Assembly: GCF_042661465.1 (NCBI RefSeq)
Contig: NZ_JBHSWE010000001.1
Span: forward strand, 1,302,001 to 1,366,000
Origin: Marinobacterium_A aestuariivivens
Lineage (GTDB): Bacteria > Pseudomonadota > Gammaproteobacteria > Pseudomonadales > Balneatricaceae
DNA: 64,000 bases
Direction: 5' to 3'
Shown here: piece by piece, positions 44,985 through 54,143 of the stretch
How positions within the stretch are numbered: position 1 is the first letter of the stretch
How the letters are laid out: each line of letters begins with the position of its first letter
Notes under the pieces: generated by a model
Told to the model about the DNA's origin: nothing
Seen by the model: the letters and a program-made list of their open reading frames with translations, nothing else
Database searches by the model: none
Made by a program: the position numbers and the translations under genes

Positions 44985-45670
44985 TCACCAGAGATAGAAA
45001 AAGGCAAAGATAAAGACCCAGACCAGGTCGACGAAATGCCAGTAGAGGCCGGCGATCTCCACCAGCTGGTAGTTGCCGGCTCGGTCCAGGTCACCCCGCA
45101 GGACCTTGAAGGCGACCCACAACAGATAGAGCACCCCGATCGAGACGTGCAGCCCATGAAAGCCGGTGATGGTGAAGAAGGCGGCGCCGAACTGCGCCGC
45201 ACCCATCGGATTCCCCAGGGACGCACGCCCTCGTGGATCAGCTTGGTCCACTCGAACGCCTGCATGCCGATGAAACTGGCGCCGAGCAGCGCCGTGATCA
45301 GCATCAGTAGCGCCGTGACGCGCCGGTTGCGGCGATAGCCGAAATTGACCGCCATCGCCATGGTGCCGCTGCTGCTGATCAGGATGAAGGTCATGATGGC
45401 GATCAGGATCAGCGGAATCGAGCGGCCGGCAATGGTCAGCGCGAACACTTCGCTCGGTACCGGCCAGGGTTCGGTGGTGGTCATGCGCACCGTCATGTAG
45501 CCAATCAGGAAGCAGGAAAAGACGAAGGTATCGCTGACGAGGAAGATCCACATCATCGCCTTGCCCCAGGACACCTGCTTGAAGGCATCCTTCTCCGAGG
45601 CCCAGTCGTGGTAGATCGCCTGCCAGCTGCGGTTTATTCTGCCCTGCACCTCTTTGTGTCCACTGTCCAT
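44985..45670 (-). CDS. ctaE: Cytochrome c oxidase subunit III (frameshift as read)
   Basis: This seven-helix oxidase subunit of about 228 residues starts MDSGHKEVQGRINRSWQAIY. It has SFIGMQAFEWTKLIHEG, then GAAFFTITGFHGLHVSIGVLYLL in another frame, and ends LYWHFVDLVWVFIFAFFYLW. The conserved Glu of subunit III lies in GMQAFEW and the His pair in FHGLHV. The frame changes near 45217, where a run of four G on the coding strand needs one more to give WGNPMGA. It is the fourth gene of the oxidase operon. Confidence 0.88.
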
Positions 45671-45674
45671 GGGC

Positions 45675-46325
45675 TCACCCCAGGCCGCAGAGCGCGGCGA
45701 TTGTCCGGTAGGTGTCCGGCGTGCTGGTCAATACGAGAAATAACAATAGCCAGAGTCCCAGAAGGAAATGCCAGTAAATGGCGCAGAGTTCGATCCTCAG
45801 GCTCAACCGGGCCGGCCGCAGCCCCCGAAAGCCCACGAGTATCACGCCCCAGACCACGAGCCCGCCGAACAGATGCAGGCCATGCAGCCCGGTCAACAGA
45901 TAGAAGAAGCTGCTTGCCGGATTTGACGAAACGCCATAGCCCCAGAGTTCGAACTGCCACCAGGCCCCGAGCTGGCCGGCGAGAAAGGCAAGGGCGCTGA
46001 GGCCGCCAAGCCAGAGGCCAGCCAGGCATTCCCTGCGCCGGCCATGACGGATGGCGACCCGGGCCCACTGCAGCGACAGGCTCGCAAGGCCGAGCACCAG
46101 CGTATTGATCCACAACAGCCAGGGCCGGCTCAGCGGCGCCGCCGGGTCGGTCAGCGGCCGCCAGTCGCCGCCCTGGGAACGGGCGATGAAGGCGATCAGC
46201 AACAAGAGAAACAGCATCGTCACGACCGTTAGAAAGATGCGCATGCCGGCGATCGTCGTGCGCCGCCGGTTACCTTCATGTGCCCGCGCGCTGCCCGGGA
46301 AACCGTCAAGCGGCAGCTCGTTCAT
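45675..46325 (-). CDS. Second cytochrome c oxidase subunit III-like protein
   Basis: This 216-residue subunit III homologue has helices including FLTVVTMLFLLLLIAFIA and SSFFYLLTGLHGLHLFGGLV and ends AIYWHFLLGLWLLLFLVLTS. It keeps the subunit-III signature GLHGLHLFGG and IYWHFL but diverges from its neighbour at 44985. Its start overlaps the subunit I stop by four bases. Two subunit-III-type genes in one caa3 operon occur in some Pseudomonas-like genomes; the second may help assemble the complex. Confidence 0.85.
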   Translation of the reverse strand: MNELPLDGFPGSARAHEGNRRRTTIAGMRIFLTVVTMLFLLLLIAFIARSQGGDWRPLTDPAAPLSRPWLLWINTLVLGLASLSLQWARVAIRHGRRRECLAGLWLGGLSALAFLAGQLGAWWQFELWGYGVSSNPASSFFYLLTGLHGLHLFGGLVVWGVILVGFRGLRPARLSLRIELCAIYWHFLLGLWLLLFLVLTSTPDTYRTIAALCGLG

Positions 46326-48085
46326 CGCTCCTCCTCCGGATCCGGGTCGGCGGAGAGACCGTGCATCTCATGTGCCGACACCGTCTGGGGTATAAAGTCC
46401 TGCTTCATGCCCGGCACGCTGTAGTCATAGGCCCAGCGGTGTACCACCGGCAGTTTCGGTCCCCAGTTGCCGTGGGCCGGCGGCGTCTGCGGCGTTTGCC
46501 ATTCGAGACTGGTCGCCTTCCAGGGATTGGGGCCGGCTGGCCTGCCGCGAAACGCGCTCCAGGCAAGGTTGAACAGGAACAGCAGCTGGCTGACGCCGAC
46601 GATCAGCGCCGCCAGGGTAATGAAGACATTGAGATCATGGGCGGACTGCGGAATGAACTCGTAACCCTCATAGGCATAGTAGCGTCGGGGCATGCCGAGA
46701 AAGCCAAGGTAATGCATCGGAAAGTAGATCGCATAGGTACCGAGAAAGGTGATCCAGAAATGCAGCTGGCCCAGACGTTTGTTCAGCAACCGCCCGGTGA
46801 TCTTCGGATACCAGTGGTAGATGGCGCCGAATACGACCAGGATCGGCGCCACTCCCATCACCATGTGAAAGTGGGCCACGACGAAATAGGTATCGGACAG
46901 CGGTATATCGACAATGACATTGCCGAGAAAGAGGCCTGTCAGGCCGCCGACCAGAAAGGTCAGGATAAACGCCAGCGCAAACAGCATCGGCACCCTCAGG
47001 TGGATATCGCCGCGCCATAGCGTCAGCACCCAGTTGTAGACCTTGAGCGCCGTCGGCACCGCGATCACCAGCGTCGTGGTGGCGAAGAAGAAGCCAAAAT
47101 AGGGATTCATGCCACTGACGTACATGTGATGCGCCCAGACCACGAAGCTGAGCACGCCTATGGCGACGATGGCCCAGACCATCATGCGGTAGCCAAAGAT
47201 GTTCTTGCGTGCATGGACACTGATCAGATCGGAGACCAGGCCAAAGGCCGGCAGCGCGACGATATAGACCTCCGGGTGGCCGAAGAACCAGAACAGATGC
47301 TGGAACAGGATGGGACTGCCGCCGCTGTGCTCCGTCTGCTGCCCCAGCATGATCATCTCCGGCATGAAGAAGCTGGTGCCGAGCAGGCGGTCGAACAGCA
47401 TCATCACCGCGCTGACGAACAGCGCCGGAAATGCCAGCAGCGCCAGTACCGTCGCCATGAAGATGCCCCAGACGGTCAGCGGCAGGCGGAACAGCGTCAT
47501 GCCGTGGGTCCGCGCCTGCAGTACCGTGGTGACATAGTTGAGCCCGCCCATGGTCGCGGCGACGATGAAGATCGCCAGCGATACCAGCATCAGCACGATG
47601 CCCCACTCGCTGCCCGGCGTGCCTGGCGTAATGGCCTGGGGCGGATAGAGCGTCCAGCCGGCACCGGTGGGCCCGCCCGGGACGAAAAAACTGGCCAGCA
47701 GCACCAGCACCGAGACCAGGTAGAACCAGTAGCTGAGCATGTTGAGGTAGGGGAACACCATGTCCCGGGCGCCGACCATCAGCGGGATCAGGTAGTTGCC
47801 GAAGCCGCCGAGAAAGAGCGCCGTCAGCAGGTAGATCACCATGATCATGCCGTGCATCGTCATGGCCTGGTAGTAGGCCGCCGGATCCAGGAACTCGAGG
47901 CTGCCGGGAAAGGCGATCTGCAGCCGCATCAGCCCCGACAGCACCAGCGCGATCAGGCCAACGAAAATCGCCGTCAGCGAGTACTGCACCGCGATCACCT
48001 TGTGATCCTGGCTCCAGATATAGCGGGTCAGAAAGCTGCGCGGTTCATGGACAGCTTCGAGCTCGGCCTGGTCTGCATAGGCCAT
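46322..48085 (-). CDS. ctaD: Cytochrome c oxidase subunit I (aa3/caa3 type)
   Basis: This 587-residue catalytic subunit carries heme a, heme a3 and CuB. Visible ligand regions are YYQAMTMHGMIMVIYLLTAL (heme a His), FWFFGHPEVYIVALPAFGL (CuB His-Tyr pair and the proton-path Glu), VVWAHHMYVSGM (CuB His pair) and YFVVAHFHMVMG (heme a3 and heme a His). This pattern marks the A1 family of proton-pumping oxidases. The start at 48085 gives MAYADQAELEAVHEPRSF. It lies between subunit II and the subunit III genes. Confidence 0.95.
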   Translation of the reverse strand: MAYADQAELEAVHEPRSFLTRYIWSQDHKVIAVQYSLTAIFVGLIALVLSGLMRLQIAFPGSLEFLDPAAYYQAMTMHGMIMVIYLLTALFLGGFGNYLIPLMVGARDMVFPYLNMLSYWFYLVSVLVLLASFFVPGGPTGAGWTLYPPQAITPGTPGSEWGIVLMLVSLAIFIVAATMGGLNYVTTVLQARTHGMTLFRLPLTVWGIFMATVLALLAFPALFVSAVMMLFDRLLGTSFFMPEMIMLGQQTEHSGGSPILFQHLFWFFGHPEVYIVALPAFGLVSDLISVHARKNIFGYRMMVWAIVAIGVLSFVVWAHHMYVSGMNPYFGFFFATTTLVIAVPTALKVYNWVLTLWRGDIHLRVPMLFALAFILTFLVGGLTGLFLGNVIVDIPLSDTYFVVAHFHMVMGVAPILVVFGAIYHWYPKITGRLLNKRLGQLHFWITFLGTYAIYFPMHYLGFLGMPRRYYAYEGYEFIPQSAHDLNVFITLAALIVGVSQLLFLFNLAWSAFRGRPAGPNPWKATSLEWQTPQTPPAHGNWGPKLPVVHRWAYDYSVPGMKQDFIPQTVSAHEMHGLSADPDPEEER

Positions 48086-48089
48086 GGCG

Positions 48090-49507
48090 TTACCTCCCCG
48101 CAGCCGGGTCGCCCAGTTCGCCGATATAGGCGACCAGGGCGGCAAGCTGCGCCTCGTTCAGGTCGTAGGCCGGCATCATCGGGCTGTACCCCTGCACGAT
48201 CCTGGCATTGGGTTCGAGAATCGACTCGCGCAGATACGCCTCATCGACCCGCACAGCCGTACCGTCACTCAGGTTTTCCCGGCTGCCGTAAAGTCCCTGC
48301 CAGCCTGGCCCGGTGCCGGCGCTGCCATCGATGCTGTGACAGCCACGGCAACCCAGGCTCTCGGCCAGCATCCGTCCCTCCTCCGCCATGGCGGCGCGGT
48401 CCGGTTGCTCGCCGAGTGAGCGGATCAGCGCCAGCAGTGCCTTCAGGCTGTCGTCGTCCAGCGCGTAGGCAGTCATTACGGGCGAATACCCCTCGACGAT
48501 GCGGGCCGCCGGGTCGAGAATCGACTCGCGCAGATAGGCCTCGTCGACCAGAACCTCGCTGCCGTCGACCAGGCGCTCGCGGCTGCCATAGAGACCCCGC
48601 CAGCCGGGCCCCAGGCTGTCGCTGCCATCCAGGCTGTGGCAGGCGGTGCAGCCGTGGCGCCGGGCCAGCTCCCGCCCCCGCTCCACCAGCGGGTCGGCCG
48701 GCCGGCCCTGTGCCTGCGCGCTTTGCAGGGCGGCGAAGGTCGGCTGTTCGCCCAGCCAGCGGTCAAAATCCGATGTTTCCTCGACCAGCAGCCGGCCGCG
48801 CATACTGTAATGGCCGACACCGCAGAATTCGGCGCAGAGGATCTCGTAACGGCCGGTCTCGGTCGGAGTAAACCAGAAATGGGAAACCATCCCGGGCACC
48901 AGATCCATCTTGGCGCGCAACTGCGGAACATAGAAATTGTGCAGCACATCCTTCGAGCGCAGCAGCAGCTTCACCGGTCGTCCGACCGGCAGGCGCAGTT
49001 CGTTACCCTGCACGACGATATCGTCCTGCCCATCCGGATCGCCGGGATTGATCCCCAGCGGGTTGGCCGCGCCGATCCACTGGATGCCCGAGGTGCCCAG
49101 TTTCCCGTCCTCTCCGGGAAAGCGAAAAGCCCACTGCCACTGCTGGCCGACCGCTTCGGTCACCCGGGCATCGTCCGGAACCCGGACGAAATCGTTGTAG
49201 ATCACCAGTCCCGGGGCCAGCAGGCCGACGATGCCGACGCTGGTGATGCCGATCAGCCACCATTCGAGCCGCTTGTTTTCCGGTTCGTAGTGGGCCCGCA
49301 GACCGTCACGGTGGCGATAGCGCCACAGCGCCAGTGCCACGAACAGCCCGATGGCGACAAAAAACAGACCGGTGATCACCAGCGTCAGGAACAGGGTGTC
49401 GTCAATGGCCCCCCAGTTGGAGGCCGGCTCGGTCGCGTGCCAGGGTTCAGCAGATGAAAGAGTACCGAGCCGACGACGATGATCACGAAGAAGAATGCCA
49501 GCGTCAT
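48090..49507 (-). CDS. ctaC: Cytochrome c oxidase subunit II with two fused cytochrome c domains (frameshift as read)
   Basis: This subunit carries CuA and accepts electrons directly through fused cytochrome c domains (caa3 type). The start at 49507 opens MTLAFFFVIIVVGSVLFHLL. The frame changes near 49440, where aaccctgg needs one C, and continues WHATEPASNWGAIDDTLFL. After two helices the CuA region has His in DVLHNFYVPQLR and CAEFCGVGHYSMRG. Two heme c motifs follow, HGCTACHSLDG and LGCRGCHSIDG, each in a near-identical 90-residue domain. Standard caa3 subunit II has one such domain. Confidence 0.9.
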
Positions 49508-50062
49508 CAGTGCTCAACCTCATTCCCCGGGCTGTCACCGGGGGCTCGCCGGCACCGTCGCCGAAACGTGCAGCGTTTCGACCGGGCTCTGTACGGCTGG
49601 GTCAGAGACTGAATCACCCGGTCGCGGTAGACGGGCCAGACTGTAACCGGCGCAATCCCCTGATTGCGCCGCCAATGCGTTCCATTCAAGCGTAGCGGCC
49701 GCGAATCGATTATGCGAACCGGGACCGCGGCCACCTGCGGCCCGCCGCTGTGGAAAAGCTGGGCACCAAAACGATCGGTCAGTGACCACTATCACTACAG
49801 GCACGAGTCTTGCTTTATTCAAGTCGATTTGTTGCGCAGTCTCTTCAACCCCTCGCCATCTCTGCGCTGCAGCCAGCTTAACGGGGCTTATCCAAAGGTT
49901 GCGCACAGCCTTGCTCAGGGATTCTGTGCATGAAAAACGCACTTCTACACAGGCCTGTTATCCACACAGGGTTATGCACAAGCTGGACGAACGGAGATCG
50001 TCTCCTGCCCTTGCCTATACTTCAGGAAGAACCCCCGGCAAGCGGGGAAAGCAGGAGGCCTT
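49508..50062. other. DnaA-box-rich intergenic region
   Basis: This 555-bp region between the oxidase operon and kynA holds no gene but carries several DnaA-box-like nonamers. TTTTCCACA (reverse strand) is at 49749 and TTATCCAAA at 49888. TTGCGCACA is at 49899 and TCATGCACA (reverse) at 49925. The perfect TTATCCACA is at 49958 and TTATGCACA at 49972. The last two are co-oriented 14 bp apart. No AT-rich unwinding element is obvious, so this may be a DnaA titration or regulatory locus rather than an origin. Confidence 0.6.
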
Positions 50063-51160
50063 ATGTCCGGCAACGGAGAACCCGAGCTCTATTACGCCGA
50101 TTACCTGCAGCTCAAACGTCTGCTGGGTGCCCAGTTGCCGGAAAGCCGTCGCCGGGGCGCCGAGGCTCACGACGAGATGCTGTTTATCATCGTTCACCAG
50201 GTTTACGAGCTCTGGTTCCGGCAGATCCTCCACGAGCTCGATGCGGTGCTGCAGATATTCGGCGGCGAGCACCTCGACGAGCGCAGCCTCGGCGGTATCT
50301 GCGCCAAGCTCGAACGGATCACGGTCATCCAGCACCTGCTGGTCGAGCAGATCGACGTGCTCGAAACCATGGCACCGCAGGACTTCCTCGAGTTTCGCGA
50401 TCTGCTGGTGCCGGCCTCGGGCTTTCAGAGCGTGCAGTTTCGCGCCATCGAAGCCAAACTCGGCCTGCGCGGGCAGGAGCGCCCCGGTGGCAGCGGCTAC
50501 CGGCGCTTCCAACCGGAAGATGCCCGCTATCTGAAGTCGCTGCAGCAGCAGCCGAGTCTGTTCGACCGGGTCGATGCCTGGCTGGCCCGCATTCCCTTCC
50601 TGCAGGACGAACACTACGACTTCTGGGCCTGCTATCGCGACACCATTCAGGAGATATTCGACAGCGACCGCCGCGTGATCGAACAGCACCCGCAACTCAC
50701 ACCGGATGAGCGCCGGCAACAACTGGAGCAGCTGCAGCGGAGCCGTCGGCAGTTCGACTGTCTGTTCGACCCCGATGACTTCGAACAGCAGCGGGCGGCC
50801 GGCCATGTCCGGCTCTCGAGACTGGCGTTCCAGGCCGCGCTCTTCATCCACCTGTATCGCGATGAACCGCTGTTGCAACAGCCCTTCCGGCTGCTGAAAC
50901 TGCTGGTCGAGATCGACGAGCAGCTGACCGCCTGGCGCTACCGCCATGCGTTGATGGTGCAGCGGATGCTCGGCAGCCGCATCGGCACCGGGGGCTCATC
51001 CGGCCACGAATATTTGCGCAAAAGCGCCGAGCGGACGCAGATTTTCACCGACCTGTTCAACCTGGCGTCCTATCTGCTGCCGCGCTCGCGTCTCGAGCCC
51101 CTGCCACCGGCACTGGCGCGCAAACTGGACTTCCATTTCAGCACCCTGAGCCGGGGATAA
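50063..51160 (+). CDS. kynA: Tryptophan 2,3-dioxygenase
   Basis: This 365-residue heme enzyme oxidises L-tryptophan to N-formylkynurenine. The family core HDEMLFIIVHQVYELWFRQI contains the distal His. The C-terminal GTGGSSGHEYLRKSAERTQI carries the heme-proximal region and substrate loop, and LIPQFRD-like segments are represented by LVPASGFQSVQFRAIEAKLG. The length is longer than the common 280 residues because of an inserted Gln/Arg-rich helical region around residues 200 to 240. A kynureninase-like gene follows 16 bp downstream. Confidence 0.94.
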   Translation: MSGNGEPELYYADYLQLKRLLGAQLPESRRRGAEAHDEMLFIIVHQVYELWFRQILHELDAVLQIFGGEHLDERSLGGICAKLERITVIQHLLVEQIDVLETMAPQDFLEFRDLLVPASGFQSVQFRAIEAKLGLRGQERPGGSGYRRFQPEDARYLKSLQQQPSLFDRVDAWLARIPFLQDEHYDFWACYRDTIQEIFDSDRRVIEQHPQLTPDERRQQLEQLQRSRRQFDCLFDPDDFEQQRAAGHVRLSRLAFQAALFIHLYRDEPLLQQPFRLLKLLVEIDEQLTAWRYRHALMVQRMLGSRIGTGGSSGHEYLRKSAERTQIFTDLFNLASYLLPRSRLEPLPPALARKLDFHFSTLSRG

Positions 51161-51176
51161 AAGGGAGCTTGGGGTC

Positions 51177-52350
51177 ATGTTGAAGCAGCATTACCGGCGC
51201 TTTCTCGCCGCCCACCCGAACGAGCTGCATTTCACCGCCCACAGCCATCACTACTGGCCCGATGTGACCCGCGATGCAATGCTGCGGTGCTGGGACGATG
51301 CGGCCCGGCTGGTCGACGACAAGTGGAGCAAGCTGCACGGCGAACTGATGCCGCGGCTGCAGCGGCGCATCGCGACCCTGCTGGGCTCTGCGACCCCCAG
51401 CAACTCTGCTTCGCGCCGAACACCCACGAACTGCTGGTGCGGCTGCTGTCCTGTCTGCCGATCGACCGACAGGTACGGGTCCTGACATCGACAGCGGAAT
51501 TCCACAGCTTTGAGCGACAGCTGAGACGACTGGAGGAAACCGGCTGGTGCCGGGTCACCCGGATCCCGAGCGAGCCGGTCGGCGAATTCGCGCCGCGAAT
51601 GGAGGCGGAGCTTCGACGCCAGCCCTGGGACCTGCTGTTTTTCAGCCAGGTCTTCTTCGATTCGGCCCTGGCGGTCACCGAGCTGGGCCGCATCGTTGCG
51701 GCGACACCCGACGACTGCCTGGTGGCCATCGACGGCTACCATGCCTTCGCCGCCCTGCCGCTGCAGCCAGGCCCGCTGCTGCAGCGCGCCGTCTACCTGG
51801 CCGGCGGCTACAAGTACGCCCAGGGCGGCGAAGGCTGCTGCTTCATCCATGTACCGGTGAACTGCTCCCTGCGGCCCGCCATTACCGGCTGGTTCGCCGA
51901 TTTCGAACATCTGGAGCGCCGAGGGGACGGGGTCGGGTATGCCGCCGACGGCCGGCGCTTCGCCGGCGCCACCTTCGACCCGGCGGCACTGTACCGGCTC
52001 GATGCCGTATTGGGGCTGTACGAAAAGGAAGGCATACTCATCGCCGACATCCACCGTCACGTGCAGACGCTGCAGCAGCGCTTCCTCAGGGGCTGGCGGA
52101 CGTGCCCTGCCTGGCCGCCGGGCGCTGGCTCTATCAGCCCGGACGGCCCCATGGCCATTTTCTGACCATCGAGCTGCCGCCGGGGCATGCCACGGCGCTG
52201 CTGCAACAGCTGAAGCAGCGCGGCATCCATGCCGATCGCCGCGGCGAGCGGCTGCGTTTCGGTTTCGGCCCCTACCACGACAGCGCCGATATCGACCGGC
52301 TGCTGCAGGCGCTGCGCAGCCTTCCTCCCGTCGTTTCGCCGGGGCAATGA
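51177..52350 (+). CDS. Kynureninase-like PLP enzyme (two frameshifts as read)
   Basis: This class V aminotransferase-fold protein of about 390 residues starts MLKQHYRRFLAAHPNELHFT. It includes LCFAPNTHELLVRLLSCLPI, the PLP Asp in CLVAIDGYHAFAALPL and the PLP Lys in LAGGYKYAQGGEGCCFIHVP. Frames change near 51395 and 52090, and the last part (AAGRWLYQPGRPHGHFLTIE) ends at 52350. Beside kynA it most likely cleaves kynurenine to anthranilate and alanine, but it is divergent from canonical KynU. No kynurenine formamidase gene is present here. Confidence 0.82.
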
Positions 52351-52353
52351 TCT

Positions 52354-52380
52354 GTTGGGTTGCGCTGCGCTCCACCCAAC
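52354..52380. repeat. Short intergenic palindrome (GTTGGGT type)
   Basis: GTTGGGT and ACCCAAC flank 13 bases between the convergent kynureninase-like and pntB genes. It is related to the repeat at 7473 and may help separate the two transcripts. Confidence 0.5.
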
Positions 52381-52458
52381 CTACATGCAAGCAAGCTCTG
52401 TGATTGCAGGCCGGTTGAGGCTCGAAGAGCCGCAAATCAATCCAGACCCGCACCGGGT

Positions 52459-53851
52459 TCAGGCCGCGTCGTTGACGGCCGCGGTCAGATCCAGAACCGC
52501 CTTCTTGCCGTCGCCGAACAGCATCAGGGTGTTCTCTTTTGCGAACAGGGGTTCGGCAGGCCGGCAAAGCCCGCACTCAGACTGCGCTTGACCACCACGA
52601 CGGTGCGGGCCTTGTCGACGTCGAGGATCGGCATGCCGTAGATCGGGCTGCCCCTGTCCTCCCGCGCCAGCGGGTTGGTGACATCGTTCGCACCTATGAC
52701 AATGGCGACATCGGTCTGCTCGAAGGTCGGATTGACCTGCTCCATCGTCTGCATCTTGTCGTAATCGATCTCCGCCTCGGCCAGCAGCACGTTCATGTGC
52801 CCCGGCATGCGACCGGCGACCGGGTGAAGGCCGTAGATCACCTCGATGCCGCGGCGCTCCAGCGAGTCCGCCAGATCCCGCACCGCGTGCTGTGCCTGCG
52901 CCATCGCAAGGCCGAATCCCGGGACGATCACCACCCGGCGCGCGGTTTCCAGCAGCATGCCGACCTCTTCCGGCGACGACGACTTCACCTTGCCGGCATA
53001 AATCTCGTCCGCATCCTGCACAGGGCCCGACGCTTCCGCCAGGGAACCGAACAGCACCGCGCTTAGCGAACGGTTCATCGCCACGCACATGATCCGGGTC
53101 AGGATGATGCCGGAGGCACCGACCAGGGCGCCCGAGACGATCAGAACGCTGTTGCCCATGATGAATCCGGCGGCGGCCGCGGCGATGCCGGAATAGGCGT
53201 TCAGCAGTGCAATCACCACCGGCATGTCGGCCCCACCGATCGGCAGTACCAGCGTAATGCCGAGTACCAGCGCCAGTGCAACCAGCAACAGCAGCGGAGC
53301 CACACCGCCCTGCCCGGCCACCAGCGCGGCGCCGGCGCCAAGCGCCGCGAGCAGCAGAGCGAGGTTCAGGCGGCCGATCCCCTGAAGCCCACCGGCCGTC
53401 CCGGCAACAGCTCCTGCAGCTTGCCGAAGGCCACCGCGCTGCCGCTCAGCGTGACCGCGCCGATCAGCAGCGTCAAACTTATCGCCACCAGGCTGATGAG
53501 ACCGGTGGCGGTCGCGGCATCCCCGCCGGACAGGAAGCTGGCCGCGGCGACGCACAGCGAGGCCCCGCCACCGAAGCCATTGAGCAGCGCCACCATCTGC
53601 GGCATCGCGGTCATGCGAATCCGTGTGGCCAGCAGCACGCCCGCCAGCGAGCCCAGCACGACACCGGCCAGAATCCAGCCGTAGGACAGGATGCCGCGAT
53701 CCAGCAGGGTCACCACTACGGCAATCAGCATTCCCGCCGCCGCCAGCAGGTTGCCCCGTACGGCCGTGCGCGGCCGGGTCAGGCCCTTGATGCCGCCTAT
53801 GAAGAGCACCGCGGCCAGAAGATAGAATATATTGACGATCGACAGTCCCAT
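52459..53851 (-). CDS. pntB: NAD(P) transhydrogenase subunit beta (two frameshifts as read)
   Basis: PntB is the membrane and NADP(H)-binding subunit of the proton-translocating transhydrogenase, which makes NADPH from NADH. It starts MGLSIVNIFYLLAAVLFIGG, has nine helices and a C-terminal NADP domain with IVPGFGLAMAQAQHAVRDL and VAIVIGANDVTNPLARED. Frames change near 53385 and near 52549, where CCCC needs one C to read NPLFAKENTLMLFGDGKKAV. Full length is about 465 residues. It is the last gene of the F420 operon and would supply NADPH for F420 reduction, which is inference. Confidence 0.9.
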
Positions 53852-53855
53852 GGCG

Positions 53856-54143
53856 TTAATTCCTTTGCTTGAACATGCGCAGCATGCGATTCGTCACGAG
53901 GAAGCCGCCCACGACGTTGATGGTGGCCAGCGTGACGGCTACCAGCCCGAGCCAGGGCACCCAGGCGTCATGGCCGTCACCGGCACCGGCCGCCAGCAAC
54001 GCACCGACCAGGGTGATGCCCGAGATGGCATTGCTTCCGGACATCAAGGGCGTGTGCAGCGTGGCCGGCACCTTGGTGATCAGCTCGACACCGAGAAAGA
54101 CCGCCAGAACGAACAGAGAGAGCTGCATGATCAGCATATCCAT
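53856..54143 (-). CDS. pntAB: NAD(P) transhydrogenase subunit alpha part 2
   Basis: This 95-residue membrane segment corresponds to the C-terminal helices of PntA. It starts MDMLIMQLSLFVLAVFLGVE and contains PLMSGSNAISGITLVGALLA, the conserved proton-path region, and ends GGFLVTNRMLRMFKQRN. Its start overlaps the PntAA stop as TGATG. A split PntA is common in alphaproteobacteria and some Pseudomonas relatives. Confidence 0.93.
   Translation of the reverse strand: MDMLIMQLSLFVLAVFLGVELITKVPATLHTPLMSGSNAISGITLVGALLAAGAGDGHDAWVPWLGLVAVTLATINVVGGFLVTNRMLRMFKQRN

Noticed and set aside
44633..45670. Single 345-residue protein joining subunit III and subunit IV
   Set aside because: The joined frame skips the conserved C-terminal half of subunit III, which lies in another frame. 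Subunit IV has its own ATG and ribosome site at 44974.
47126..48871. Long open frame of 581 codons on the plus strand opposite cytochrome oxidase genes
   Set aside because: It is antisense to subunits I and II, extremely His/Arg/Gln rich and without a signal or domain.
49749..49980. Chromosomal origin of replication
   Set aside because: No dnaA, dnaN, gyrB, gidA or rpmH gene is nearby and no AT-rich unwinding region is evident, so the DnaA boxes alone are insufficient.
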